From: Rhizobiales bacterium 2SD
Lineage (GTDB): Bacteria > Pseudomonadota > Alphaproteobacteria > Rhizobiales > Beijerinckiaceae
Length of the DNA stretch: 64,000 nt
Assembly (NCBI GenBank): GCA_005502805.1
Contig: SCMY01000010.1
Coordinates: 1 to 64,000 of the forward strand
Reading direction: 5' to 3'
The position numbers were made by a program, and so were the translations under genes. This document shows, one piece after another, positions 36,984 to 46,058 of the stretch; the stretch's first letter is position 1, and every line of letters starts with the position of its first letter. The notes beneath the pieces were generated by a model. The model saw only the letters and a program-made list of their open reading frames with translations. It was not told the DNA's origin and ran no database searches.

Positions 36984-37727
36984 ATGACGAGCCCCGAGCG
37001 ACCAGCCCTTTCGCAGGACGATCTGCCCTTTGCGTTGCTGCATCGCGATGCGATGATGCTCGTCATCGACAAGCCGGCGGGGCTTCCGGTGCATCGCGGC
37101 CCGGCGGCGAAAGGCCGCATCATCCCGGTTCTGACCGACCATCTCGACGCTCTGCGCTTCGGCCTGCCGCGCCGGCCCGAGGCCGCGCATCGGCTCGACA
37201 AGGATACGTCGGGCTGTCTGGTGCTCGGCCGCCATCCGCGCGCCATGGCGCAGCTCAACCAGCTTTTTCGCGATGGCCGCGTCGAGAAAACCTATTGGGC
37301 GGTGATTGAGGGCGATCCCGCCGAAGAAATCGGATTGATCGACCTGCCGCTGGCCAAGCGCGCGCCGGACCGCGGTTGGTGGATGAAACCGGATCCGGCG
37401 GGCCTGCCTTCGCAAACGCGCTACCGCGTGCTCGGCCGCGGCCGGCTCGACGGCGCCGCAGTCACCTGGCTGGCGCTCGAGCCGTTGACCGGTCGCACGC
37501 ACCAATTGCGTGTGCACTGCGCCGCCAGCTTCGGGCCGATCCGCGGCGACGAGGTCTATGGCGCCGCGCCGCGCGACACCGGCCCGGGTCTGCACTTGCA
37601 CGCCCGGAGCATTGCGATCCCGCTCAATCCCAAGCGGGATCCGGTTCAGGTTTGCGCCCCGCCGCCGCCGCATATGCAGGCCGCGCTCGCAGCCTGCGGC
37701 TGGACTGAGGGCAAAAAGCTTTCCTAA
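36984..37727 (+). CDS. RluA family RNA pseudouridine synthase
   Basis: A 247 aa pseudouridine synthase. The catalytic Asp is in HRLDKDTSGCLVLG (RluA motif II), preceded by VIDKPAGLPVH (motif I) and followed by EPLTGRTHQLRVH (motif III). There is no S4 domain at the N-terminus, so it is of the shorter RluA/TruC class. The target RNA base cannot be named. It is divergent from ftsY. Confidence 0.92.
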   Translation: MTSPERPALSQDDLPFALLHRDAMMLVIDKPAGLPVHRGPAAKGRIIPVLTDHLDALRFGLPRRPEAAHRLDKDTSGCLVLGRHPRAMAQLNQLFRDGRVEKTYWAVIEGDPAEEIGLIDLPLAKRAPDRGWWMKPDPAGLPSQTRYRVLGRGRLDGAAVTWLALEPLTGRTHQLRVHCAASFGPIRGDEVYGAAPRDTGPGLHLHARSIAIPLNPKRDPVQVCAPPPPHMQAALAACGWTEGKKLS

Positions 37728-37820
37728 TCCCTAACGTCGCGCCGAGCGGCGACAAGACCTCGTCAACCATTCCCTAAGGCGCAGCTGCTATCCCCGGTTG
37801 AGTAGCCCACGGGGTTTCTC

Positions 37821-38474
37821 ATGCTGGACAAGGTGGCGAGAACGGCGCAGGCGCGCGATGCGCTGCTGACCTTCGCGCAGGCGCGCGCCGACATTGCCGC
37901 CGATGCCGGGGCGAACGCCGCGCTCGCCACGCTGCTGGGCTGGGTCGAATCCTATCTGATGCGCGAGCATCCCGATCTCGGCCGCACCGGCGCCGTCTGC
38001 CCGTTCACGCGCCAGGCCGCCCGCATCGACACCGCGCGGCTCGCCATCTGCACCGCCGTCCCCGACGAGGAGGAGCGCGCCTTCGCCCTGATCCGCGCCA
38101 GCTTCGGCGCGCTCGACGCCATCCCCTGCAAGCCGGGCATGGTGCATTTCCGCACCATCATCGTCGGTTTCCCGAACTGCGCCGACGCACGCGGCATCGC
38201 GATGCTGCAGCGCGTCCAGAAGCGGCACAAATTCTATTCCCTCTCCCGCGGCCGCATGATCGGGCTGATGTATGAAGCCTCCGACGCGGCAGGCCTGTGG
38301 AATCGTGACTTCCGGCCTTTGCGGGCGCCGCTGCCCGTCCTCGCCATCCGCCATATGGTCGAACATGACGCACCATTCGCGGCGCGGCATCCGCTCCTGC
38401 TCGCACCTTATCTCGCGAAATTCCGCCTTGGGGGAGCAAAGCGCCTGATCGATCACCTCCGCGGCCAGGGTTGA
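37821..38474 (+). CDS. Unknown protein, DUF6875-like
   Basis: A 217 aa soluble protein with Cys-containing PCKPGMVHF and VCPFTRQ segments and an Arg-rich middle. The pattern GRTGAVCPF, FRTIIVGFPN and a C-terminal APLPVLAIRHMVEHDAPF fits what I associate with DUF6875, but I cannot confirm it. Its end overlaps a possible TTG start of the CelD-like gene, and the ATG used for that gene lies 3 bases after the stop, so the two are surely one unit. Function unknown; the pairing hints at surface polysaccharide work. Confidence 0.65.
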   Translation: MLDKVARTAQARDALLTFAQARADIAADAGANAALATLLGWVESYLMREHPDLGRTGAVCPFTRQAARIDTARLAICTAVPDEEERAFALIRASFGALDAIPCKPGMVHFRTIIVGFPNCADARGIAMLQRVQKRHKFYSLSRGRMIGLMYEASDAAGLWNRDFRPLRAPLPVLAIRHMVEHDAPFAARHPLLLAPYLAKFRLGGAKRLIDHLRGQG

Positions 38475-38476
38475 GC

Positions 38477-39661
38477 ATGCTCGCAAAGTCCATGCGCCGG
38501 GACGCGAACAACTCGCCCTCGGCTGCTAGCGAGCCGGCTGCCGGGTTCGCCGTCGAGGTCCTGAGCGGCCACGACGCCTTCCTTGCCCTGAAGCCGGAAT
38601 GGGACGCGCTCTTTTCCCGCGCCGGCCTGCCGCACCAGCTTTTCCAGCGCCATGCCTTCCTGCGGCATTGGTGCGACCACTATCTCGCCGCCAACGATCG
38701 CTTGTGCCTCGTCGCAGGGCGCGAGTCGGGACGCTTGGTCATGCTCTGGCCTCTGGAGCGCCGCCGCCGTTTTGGGCTGGAGCTGGTGCGGCTGATGGGG
38801 GCACCGGTCGCGCAGTTCGGCGATGTCCTCGTCGAGGCCGGACCGCAGCGCGAACACTGGCTGGAGCGCGGCTGGGAAGCGTTGCGGCGGCATGGCGTCG
38901 ACCTCGTCGAATTGCGCCTGGTGCGCGCCGATGCCGCGCTTGGGCAATGCAACCGGCTCGGGCTCGCTACTCCGGTCGTAAATCAGGAGGCGCCTTTCGC
39001 TGACCTCGCCTTGCGAGTCGCGCCCGACGGGCCGAGTCTTGCCTATCCCGCACGCGACAGGTCGAACTATCGCCGCCGCATGCGGCGGCTCTCCGAGCGC
39101 GGGCATGTTGCCTTCGCTCGTCTCGAGCTCGGGCCCGAGGCGGGTGCCCTAGCCGAGCTGGCGGTCGCGATGAAGCGGGAATCGCTCGTCCAGCACGGCG
39201 TCGTCGCCCCTGCGGTATCAAACCCGCGCTTCGGGCGGTTCTTCGCCGCGCTCGCCGCCGACCGCGAAGACGATGCAGGCCTGCGCCTCTCGGTCGTGAC
39301 CTGCGATGATCGCCCGGTCGGGATCGACCTGTCCTTCGATTGCAAGGGCCGCAGCTTCGGCCATGTCATCGCCAGCGATCCTGCTTTCGAGCGCGAGGGC
39401 CTCGGGCGTGTTCTGGTCCACCATGCCTTCGCCAGCGCCATGGCACGCGGCAACTCGATCTTCGATCTCCTGGCGCCAGCCGATCCCTACAAGCACGAGC
39501 ATGCCGACGGCTCCGTGCCGGTACGCGACTTCACCGTGCCGTTGAGCTGGCGCGGACAGCTCGCCTGCGACTTCGCGCTGCCGCATCTGCGCCCGACACT
39601 GAAGGCGATCGCCAAGCGCCTGCCGGCCAGCTGGGTCAGGCGGCTCGCGCCTCCCGGCTAG
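38477..39661 (+). CDS. CelD/BcsL-like GNAT acetyltransferase
   Basis: A 394 aa protein of the CelD-like (Acetyltransf_6) GNAT class, often found with exopolysaccharide or cellulose genes. Two GNAT-like halves are suggested: an N-terminal one with WDALFSRAGLPHQLFQRHAFLRHW and a C-terminal one with the repeated strand pattern and GHVIASDPAFEREGLGRVLVHHAF. An upstream in-frame TTG at 38471 overlaps the previous gene and could be the true start. Substrate unknown. Its stop overlaps the convergent phhB stop region by 4 bases. Confidence 0.8.
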   Translation: MLAKSMRRDANNSPSAASEPAAGFAVEVLSGHDAFLALKPEWDALFSRAGLPHQLFQRHAFLRHWCDHYLAANDRLCLVAGRESGRLVMLWPLERRRRFGLELVRLMGAPVAQFGDVLVEAGPQREHWLERGWEALRRHGVDLVELRLVRADAALGQCNRLGLATPVVNQEAPFADLALRVAPDGPSLAYPARDRSNYRRRMRRLSERGHVAFARLELGPEAGALAELAVAMKRESLVQHGVVAPAVSNPRFGRFFAALAADREDDAGLRLSVVTCDDRPVGIDLSFDCKGRSFGHVIASDPAFEREGLGRVLVHHAFASAMARGNSIFDLLAPADPYKHEHADGSVPVRDFTVPLSWRGQLACDFALPHLRPTLKAIAKRLPASWVRRLAPPG

Positions 39662-39960
39662 CTCGCCATCGCATCCATGGCGCGCGCCAGCCTGACGTCG
39701 AGTTCGGTCAAACCGCCAGCATCATGCGTCGTCAGCGTCACCTCGACGGTCTTGTAGACATTCGACCATTCCGGGTGGTGATCGAGCTTTTCCGCCAGCA
39801 GCGCCACCCGGCTCATCCAGCCGAAGGCCTCGCTGAAATCGTGGAAGACGAAGCGCTTGCTCATCGCCTCCCGGCCTTCGACCAGCGACCAGCCGGTCAG
39901 GACCGACAAGGCCTCCTTGCGAGCCTCGGGGCTCAGGCGCTTCGGCCGGTCATGTCCCAT
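39658..39960 (-). CDS. phhB: 4a-hydroxytetrahydrobiopterin dehydratase
   Basis: Pterin-4a-carbinolamine dehydratase (100 aa), which regenerates the pterin cofactor of aromatic amino acid hydroxylases. The active-site stretch AEKLDHHPEWSNVYKTVEV carries the conserved His-His pair. No phenylalanine hydroxylase gene is near. It follows thpR by one base on the same strand, so the two may be co-transcribed. Confidence 0.95.
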   Translation of the reverse strand: MGHDRPKRLSPEARKEALSVLTGWSLVEGREAMSKRFVFHDFSEAFGWMSRVALLAEKLDHHPEWSNVYKTVEVTLTTHDAGGLTELDVRLARAMDAMAS

Positions 39961-39961
39961 G

Positions 39962-40540
39962 TCATCTCCGCTGCGAAATCACGCCGCTGGGGCGATTCGG
40001 GTAGGACAGGCCGAGCGGATAGGCCGCCTCCAGCACATAAGGGCCGCCGCCGATCGAATCGCGTGAGGACATCAGCGTGAAGCGCCGCGCCGTGAAGCTG
40101 ATCGGCCGGACGATCGGATGCAAAGCGAGGTAGTGCGCGACATCGACAGGCGAGGTGTCGCGCAAGCGCGCCAAGGTCACATGCGGCGTGAACTTGCGTG
40201 ATTCGGCCGGCAGGCCGAGCCGCCGCATCAGCCGTTCCAGCTCCGCCTGCAATTCGTTCAGCTTGGGCGAGGGCTGGACGCGCGCGAACACCGCGCGTGG
40301 CCGGTCGCCGCCGAAACTGCCGAGCTGATCGAGAGTGACCATCAGCGGCTCGCCGCCGACGTCGTTGAGGAAGCTGTCGACGTCGTGGGCCGTGCGCCGG
40401 TCGATATCGCCGAGGAAGCGCAAGGTGATGTGGTAGTCGGCAGGATCGATCCAGCGGGCGCCGACCAATCCGCCGCGATGCAGCGTCAGGGCCGTGGCGA
40501 CCTCGGCGGGAATCTCTAGCGCGGTGAACAGCCTAGGCAT
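39962..40540 (-). CDS. thpR: RNA 2',3'-cyclic phosphodiesterase ThpR
   Basis: 2H phosphoesterase (192 aa) that opens 2',3'-cyclic phosphate ends of RNA. The two catalytic H-x-T-x motifs are HITLRF (near residue 37) and HVTLAR (near residue 120), the spacing expected for ThpR/LigT. It ends one base before phhB. Its ligase name in older records comes from an in vitro activity. Confidence 0.94.
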   Translation of the reverse strand: MPRLFTALEIPAEVATALTLHRGGLVGARWIDPADYHITLRFLGDIDRRTAHDVDSFLNDVGGEPLMVTLDQLGSFGGDRPRAVFARVQPSPKLNELQAELERLMRRLGLPAESRKFTPHVTLARLRDTSPVDVAHYLALHPIVRPISFTARRFTLMSSRDSIGGGPYVLEAAYPLGLSYPNRPSGVISQRR

Positions 40541-40628
40541 GGCGAATCAGTGCCAAGCATTTGTGACTCTGGCGAGACGGCAGCCTCGCACCGTCAGCCG
40601 CGGTTCACAAGCCGGCTCTGCTTCCTGC

Positions 40629-41684
40629 TCATGGGCAGGGATTGCCGCGCCGCTGATGGATCGCGTCGATCTTTGCCTCGAGCTCGGGCGTGATCGTCAC
40701 CGAAGCCGAGCCGATCGCCGTCCTGAGATGGTCCATGCTGGTCGCCCCGATGATGTTCGAGGTGACGAAGCAGCGCGAGGTGACGAAGGCCTGCGCCATC
40801 TGCACGGGGTCGAGCCCGGCGGCACCGGCCAGCGCGATATAGGCTTTGATCGCGTCCTCCGCGCCATCGGTCTGGTAGCGCTGGCCACGGTCGAACAGTG
40901 TCGTGCGCGTGCCCGCCGGCCGGGCCCCGTCGAGATATTTCCCGGAGAGATAGCCCTGGGCCAGCGGCGAATAGGCCAGCAAACCGACCTGCTCGCGCAT
41001 GGCGATCTCGGCCAGAGCCGTCTCGAACGTCCGGTTCAGGAGGTTGTAGGCGTTTTGGATCGACTGCACGCGCGGACGCTCGCCGTCCTTCGCCGCAGCG
41101 AGGAAGCTCATCGTGCCCCAGGCACTCTCGTTCGACAGGCCGAGATGGCGAATCTTGCCGGCCTTGATCATTGCCGCAAAGGCGTCGAGCTGTTCTGCGA
41201 ACGGCGTCTCGTCGTCGGCCTGCGAGAAGGCCGCCTGGTTGAAGCGCGTCGGATTCGAGCCCCAGGCCATCGGCCGGTCGGGGAAATGGATCTGGTAGAG
41301 ATCGATATAGTCGGTCTGCAGCCGCTTCAGGCTCTTGTCGATGGCTTCCTCGATCTGCCTGCGATTGACCCGGGTGGGGCCCTTGTCGTCGCGGAACCAG
41401 TCATTGGCGGAGCGGCCGACGATCTTGGACGCCAGGATCACCTTGTCGCGATTGCCGCGCGCCTTGAACCAGCTGCCGATGATCCGCTCGGTCGAGCCTT
41501 GGGTCTCGGCCTTCGGCGGAATCGAATAGAGTTCGGCCGTGTCGAAGAAGGTCACGCCCTGGTCGAGCGCGTAGTCCATCTGCTCGTGGCCTTCGGCTTC
41601 CGTGTTCTGCTGGCCGAAGGTCATCGTGCCCAGGCAGATCGCCGAGACCTTGAGGTCGGTGCGTCCGAGACGGCGGTATTCCAT
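40629..41684 (-). CDS. Aldo/keto reductase
   Basis: NADPH-dependent oxidoreductase (351 aa) of the aldo/keto reductase family, of the Tas/YajO subgroup by its length and by YRRLGRTDLKVSAICLGTM at the start. The catalytic Asp and Tyr are in FFDTAELYS, the Lys in ILASKIVG and the His in YQIHFPDRP. It stands alone on the minus strand. The aldehyde substrate is unknown. Confidence 0.92.
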   Translation of the reverse strand: MEYRRLGRTDLKVSAICLGTMTFGQQNTEAEGHEQMDYALDQGVTFFDTAELYSIPPKAETQGSTERIIGSWFKARGNRDKVILASKIVGRSANDWFRDDKGPTRVNRRQIEEAIDKSLKRLQTDYIDLYQIHFPDRPMAWGSNPTRFNQAAFSQADDETPFAEQLDAFAAMIKAGKIRHLGLSNESAWGTMSFLAAAKDGERPRVQSIQNAYNLLNRTFETALAEIAMREQVGLLAYSPLAQGYLSGKYLDGARPAGTRTTLFDRGQRYQTDGAEDAIKAYIALAGAAGLDPVQMAQAFVTSRCFVTSNIIGATSMDHLRTAIGSASVTITPELEAKIDAIHQRRGNPCP

Positions 41685-41758
41685 GGCGAAAGGCTCCGGC
41701 GACGGGCGAGCCGGAGCACGCCGCGCATGACGAGGGCGATGGTTGGATGCGCCCCCGC

Positions 41759-42460
41759 TCAGGAGCGCGGGCGCAGGGAGGAGAGGAACCGCTCCACCGT
41801 CGGCAGGATGCGCTGCGCGATGACGCGCACGCCTTCAGCCGTCGGATGCAGCATGTCGGGCTGGTTCAATACCCGGTCTCCGGCAATCCCGTCCAGAAAG
41901 AAGGGATAGAGGACGAGCCCGTACTTCTCGGCCAGCTTCGGGTAGATCGCGTCGAAACGGGTGACATAGTCCGGGCCGTTGCTGCGCGGCGCGTACATGC
42001 CGGCGAGCAGCACCGGGATGCCGCGCGCCTTCAGCCCGGTCACGATCGCGTCAAGCGACCTCTCCGTCAGCGCCGGATCGACGCCACGCAGGGCATCGTT
42101 CGCGCCGAGCTCGAGGATGACGCCATCGGTCCCGTCGGGCACCGACCATTCGACCCGCTCCAGCCCGCCTTGTGAGGTGTCGCCGGAGACGCCGGCATTG
42201 GCGATCTCGACCGAAATTCCCTTGTCGCGCAGCAGCTTCTCCAGCACCGTCGGGAAGGCCGCGCTGCCGGGCAGATTGTAGCCGGCGGTCAGGCTATCGC
42301 CGAGCGCGACCAGCTTGAGGGGTTTGGTCTGGGCGGAAGGCGCAGTGTTCATCATGAAATAGCCCAGGCTGGCGAAGACAAGCAGCATCGCCGCCCAAAT
42401 GCGTGTCGGCGGCTGGATTCGAGACACTGAGCGCCCATATCGGTTGGCGGCGCGACGCAT
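41759..42460 (-). CDS. Arylesterase / TesA-like SGNH hydrolase
   Basis: Secreted SGNH esterase (233 aa) of the TesA type, active on short acyl esters or thioesters. Block I is ALGDSLTAGYNLP (Ser nucleophile), block III is ELGANDALRG and block V is DMLHPTAEG with the Asp-x-x-His pair. The start at 42460 gives a membrane/signal segment at residues 24-42; a longer reading to 42622 crosses the promoter region. It is divergent from the YbbA-like ABC gene, the same arrangement as tesA-ybbA-ybbP in E. coli. Confidence 0.92.
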   Translation of the reverse strand: MRRAANRYGRSVSRIQPPTRIWAAMLLVFASLGYFMMNTAPSAQTKPLKLVALGDSLTAGYNLPGSAAFPTVLEKLLRDKGISVEIANAGVSGDTSQGGLERVEWSVPDGTDGVILELGANDALRGVDPALTERSLDAIVTGLKARGIPVLLAGMYAPRSNGPDYVTRFDAIYPKLAEKYGLVLYPFFLDGIAGDRVLNQPDMLHPTAEGVRVIAQRILPTVERFLSSLRPRS

Positions 42461-42530
42461 GGCGGTTCTGGTCCCTTCGGCTCGGATTGGCAGTCGAAGC
42501 AGCGGCATCGGATGGGATGAAAGCGGAAAC

Positions 42531-43244
42531 ATGGCGGTGAGCGAAGGAACCCCGGCGGTGATCGAACTGAGCGACGTCGAGCTCAGTCTGGGACGCGGCG
42601 CCGCCCGCGTCCATATCCTCAAGGGCGTCTCGCTGACGATCCCGCAGGGTCAGGCGACCGGCCTCGTCGGCCCGTCTGGTTCCGGCAAGTCGACCTTGCT
42701 GATGACCATGGCCGGGCTGGAGCGGCCCGATTCCGGGCTGGTGAAGGTTGCCGGCCAGGACCTCGGCGCGCTCGGCGAGGATGCACTGGCCATTTTCCGC
42801 GGCCGTCATATCGGCATCGTCTTCCAGTCCTTCCACCTCGTGCCGACCATGACGGCCCGTGAGAACGTCGCATTGCCGCTGGAACTCGCCGGAGCGGACG
42901 ACGCCTTCGAGCGCGCCGCCGCCGAATTGCGCAATGTCGGGCTCGGGGAGCGCCTGGACCACTACCCGGCCCAGCTTTCCGGCGGCGAGCAACAGCGCGT
43001 CGCCATCGCCCGTGCGGTCGCGCCTGACCCGGCGATCCTCGTCGCCGACGAGCCGACCGGCAATCTCGACGAGAGCACCGGCCGCTCGATCGTCGATCTG
43101 ATCTTCGCGCTCCGGCGCGAGCGCGGCGCCACCCTCGTCCTGGTCACCCACGATCTCTCGCTCGCCGCCAGCTGCGACCGCACCGTGCGGCTGCGCGCCG
43201 GCCGGATCGAAACCGAGGCCGGCACCGAGGCTCTGGCGATCTGA
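42531..43244 (+). CDS. ABC transporter ATP-binding protein (YbbA-like)
   Basis: ATPase (237 aa) of the MacB/LolD-type ABC class. It has Walker A GPSGSGKST, signature LSGGEQQRVAIARA, Walker B ILVADEPTGNLD and H-loop VTHDLSL. The start at 42531 follows the tesA-like gene on the opposite strand by 70 bases. The permease gene begins one base after the stop. It serves the FtsX-type permease downstream. Confidence 0.93.
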   Translation: MAVSEGTPAVIELSDVELSLGRGAARVHILKGVSLTIPQGQATGLVGPSGSGKSTLLMTMAGLERPDSGLVKVAGQDLGALGEDALAIFRGRHIGIVFQSFHLVPTMTARENVALPLELAGADDAFERAAAELRNVGLGERLDHYPAQLSGGEQQRVAIARAVAPDPAILVADEPTGNLDESTGRSIVDLIFALRRERGATLVLVTHDLSLAASCDRTVRLRAGRIETEAGTEALAI

Positions 43245-43245
43245 G

Positions 43246-45840
43246 ATGCACGCCCCCGTCAAACCATCCGCTTCGCCCTCGGCTCTGACGCGTCGCCCGA
43301 TCGGCCTGACGCTGGCCCTGCGCCTCGCCTGGCGCGACCTGCGCGGTGGCCTGCGCGGCTTCGGCGTCTTCATCGCCTGCCTGGCGCTCGGCGTCATGGC
43401 GATCGCCGCGGTGTCTTCGGCCTCACGTGGCCTCAGCGAGGGCCTCGGTCGCGAGGGCCGGCGCATCCTCGGCGGCGACGCCGCCTTCAGCCTGATCCAT
43501 CGCGAGCCGACCGCCGAGGAGCACGCCTTCCTCGCCCGCCACGGCAAGGTCTCGACCATCGCGACCCTGCGCAGCATGGCCAATGCCGGCGAAAAGGGCG
43601 CGGCTTTGGTCGAGCTGAAGGCCGTCGACGGTTCCTATCCCAGCGTCGGCGAGCTGCGCACCGATCCGGCGCAGCCGACCGCCGATCTCCTTGCCTCGCG
43701 CGACGGCGCCTATGGCGGCATCGCTGACCCCGTCCTGTTCGGCCGGCTCGACCTCAAGCCCGGCGATACCGTGCTGATCGGCTCGGCCCGGGTGCAACTC
43801 CGCGCCAACCTGACCTCCGAGCCCGACAAGATCGCCGCCGGCGTCGGCTTCGGCCCGCGCCTGATCCTCTCGCAGGAGGCACTTCGCGCCTCCGGCCTGC
43901 TCCAGCCCGGCAGTCTGGTGCGCTGGACGGCCCGCGTCATCCTGCCGGACGGCGCCAGCACCGACGCCGCGCTCGATGCCCTCCTGGCCAATGCCGCCCG
44001 CGAACAGCCCAATGCCGGTTGGGAAATCCGCTCGCGCGCCAATGCCGCGCCGAACTTCCAGCGCAATATCGAGCGCTTCACCCAGTTTCTGACCCTGGTC
44101 GGCCTAACCGCGCTGCTGGTCGGCGGCGTCGGCGTCGCCAATGCGGTGCGCCGCTTCGTCGAGGCCAAGCGGCTCGACTTCGCCACGCTGAAGGCGATCG
44201 GCGCCACCGGCGGCCGCGTCGTCGCCATCCACCTGACCGAGGTCATGCTCGTCGCCGGCTTCGGCATCGCGATCGGGCTCGCGCTTGGCGCCGCCGCGCC
44301 CTTCGCGCTCGGCTACGCGCTGTCCGATATCCTGCCGCTCCCCTTCGAGCCGACACTCGCCCCGGCCGAGCTCGCCATCGCCGCCCTATATGGCCTGCTG
44401 ACCGCGCTGGTCTTCGCGACCATTCCGCTCGGTCGCGCCCATGACGTGCCGGTTTCGGCCCTGTTCCGTGACCAGATCGAGCCTGATCGACGCCAGCCGC
44501 GCTGGCTCTACCGGGTGATCTTCCTCGCCGCGCTCGCCGGCCTCGTCGGCGTCGCACTGGCCTTCGCCTATGACCGCCGCATCGCGCTGATCTATATCGC
44601 CGCCGCCGGCTTCGTTTTCCTGCTGCTGCGCCTTGTTGCCTGGGGGCTGATGGCGCTGGCCCGTCGCGCCGGGCGCCCCAAAGCGCCGGCGCTGCGCATG
44701 GCGCTCGCCAACACCTATCGCCCGGGCGCGCTGACGCCCTCGCTGGTGCTCTCGCTCGGGTTGGGTGTCGCGCTGCTTTCGACGCTCGCCTTCATCGACG
44801 TCAGCCTGCGGCGGCAATTGACCCAGTCCCTGCCGCAGAAGGCGCCGAGCTTCTTCTTCCTCGACATCCCCAACGCCCAGGCGGCCGCGTTTGATCGCTT
44901 CCTTGCCGAGCAGCGTCCCGGCGCCCATGTCGAGCGCGTGCCGATGATGCGCGGGCGCATCGTCAGCGTGAACGACGTCCCGGCCGAGCAGATCAAGGCG
45001 AGCGAACAGATGGCCTGGGTGCTCGAAGGCGACCGCGGCATCACCTATTCCGCCGCCATGCCCGAGGCCTCCAGGCTCGCTTCGGGCGAGTGGTGGCCGG
45101 AGAACTATCGCGGCGAGCCGCTGGTCTCCTTCGACGCTCGCGCCGTCGACGGCCTCGGCCTCAAGCTCGGCGACAGGCTCACCGTCAACGTGCTCGGCCG
45201 CAATATCACCGCGCGCATCGCCAATTTCCGCGACATCGAGTGGCGCTCGCTCGGCATCAACTTCGTCATGGTGTTCTCGCCGAACACCTTCGCCGGCGCG
45301 CCGCACACCAATCTCGCCACCGTGACCGACAACGGCACGATGCCGGCGACCGGCGATCCCGCCCTGATGCGCCAACTCGCCATCGCCTTCCCGGCCGTGA
45401 CGGCGGTCCGGGTCAAGGACGCGCTGGAAGCGGTCAACACCATCGTCGGCCAGCTCGCCGGCGCGATTCGCGGCGCCTCTGCCCTCGCCATCAGCGCCAG
45501 CCTGCTGGTCCTCGCCGGCGCTCTGGCGGCCGGGCAAAGGGCGCGGCTCTATGACGCGATGATCCTGAAGACGCTCGGCGCCACCCGCCGCTTCATACTT
45601 TCGTCGTACGTCCTCGAATACGCAGGGATTGGTGTCGTGTCCGCCCTGTTCGGGCTCCTGGCAGGTGCCGCGGCCGGCTGGGGTGTGGTCACGCAAGTGA
45701 TGAAGATAGATTTCGTTCCTGATCCGACAGGCGCTATTATCACCGCGACTGCAGCTGTCGTGGTCACCGTCGTGTTCGGATTGATCGGTACGCTGCAGAT
45801 ACTATCGAAAGCGCCCGCTTCTCATCTGAGGAATTTATGA
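43246..45840 (+). CDS. ABC transporter permease, FtsX-like (YbbP-like)
   Basis: An 864 aa permease with two FtsX domains: N-terminal helix near residue 30-55, three helices around 280-430, a second set at 455-530 and 735-860, and large extracytoplasmic loops between. It resembles YbbP of E. coli, whose partner TesA is also encoded next door here. The transported substrate is unknown; related systems handle lipids or peptides rather than small molecules. It begins one base after the ATPase stop. Confidence 0.92.
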   Translation: MHAPVKPSASPSALTRRPIGLTLALRLAWRDLRGGLRGFGVFIACLALGVMAIAAVSSASRGLSEGLGREGRRILGGDAAFSLIHREPTAEEHAFLARHGKVSTIATLRSMANAGEKGAALVELKAVDGSYPSVGELRTDPAQPTADLLASRDGAYGGIADPVLFGRLDLKPGDTVLIGSARVQLRANLTSEPDKIAAGVGFGPRLILSQEALRASGLLQPGSLVRWTARVILPDGASTDAALDALLANAAREQPNAGWEIRSRANAAPNFQRNIERFTQFLTLVGLTALLVGGVGVANAVRRFVEAKRLDFATLKAIGATGGRVVAIHLTEVMLVAGFGIAIGLALGAAAPFALGYALSDILPLPFEPTLAPAELAIAALYGLLTALVFATIPLGRAHDVPVSALFRDQIEPDRRQPRWLYRVIFLAALAGLVGVALAFAYDRRIALIYIAAAGFVFLLLRLVAWGLMALARRAGRPKAPALRMALANTYRPGALTPSLVLSLGLGVALLSTLAFIDVSLRRQLTQSLPQKAPSFFFLDIPNAQAAAFDRFLAEQRPGAHVERVPMMRGRIVSVNDVPAEQIKASEQMAWVLEGDRGITYSAAMPEASRLASGEWWPENYRGEPLVSFDARAVDGLGLKLGDRLTVNVLGRNITARIANFRDIEWRSLGINFVMVFSPNTFAGAPHTNLATVTDNGTMPATGDPALMRQLAIAFPAVTAVRVKDALEAVNTIVGQLAGAIRGASALAISASLLVLAGALAAGQRARLYDAMILKTLGATRRFILSSYVLEYAGIGVVSALFGLLAGAAAGWGVVTQVMKIDFVPDPTGAIITATAAVVVTVVFGLIGTLQILSKAPASHLRNL

Positions 45841-46058
45841 GGTCTGACTCGTTGCGGTCAGGCATAAACATGGACAGACGGTAATGTTGCATCGACTGGC
45901 CGGCGAATTTCTATGCCGGCGGTCGCGCTAACCATGCTTGCCTCTTGTAAGGCGGCATGATCCCCCTCATATTTCGCAATGTCGCGACATTGGTGCGCGG
46001 CGGTGGGCGTCGCAAGGGCGATTGCCCGCCAGGCAAAGTTTCAAGGGGAACACTCTCC

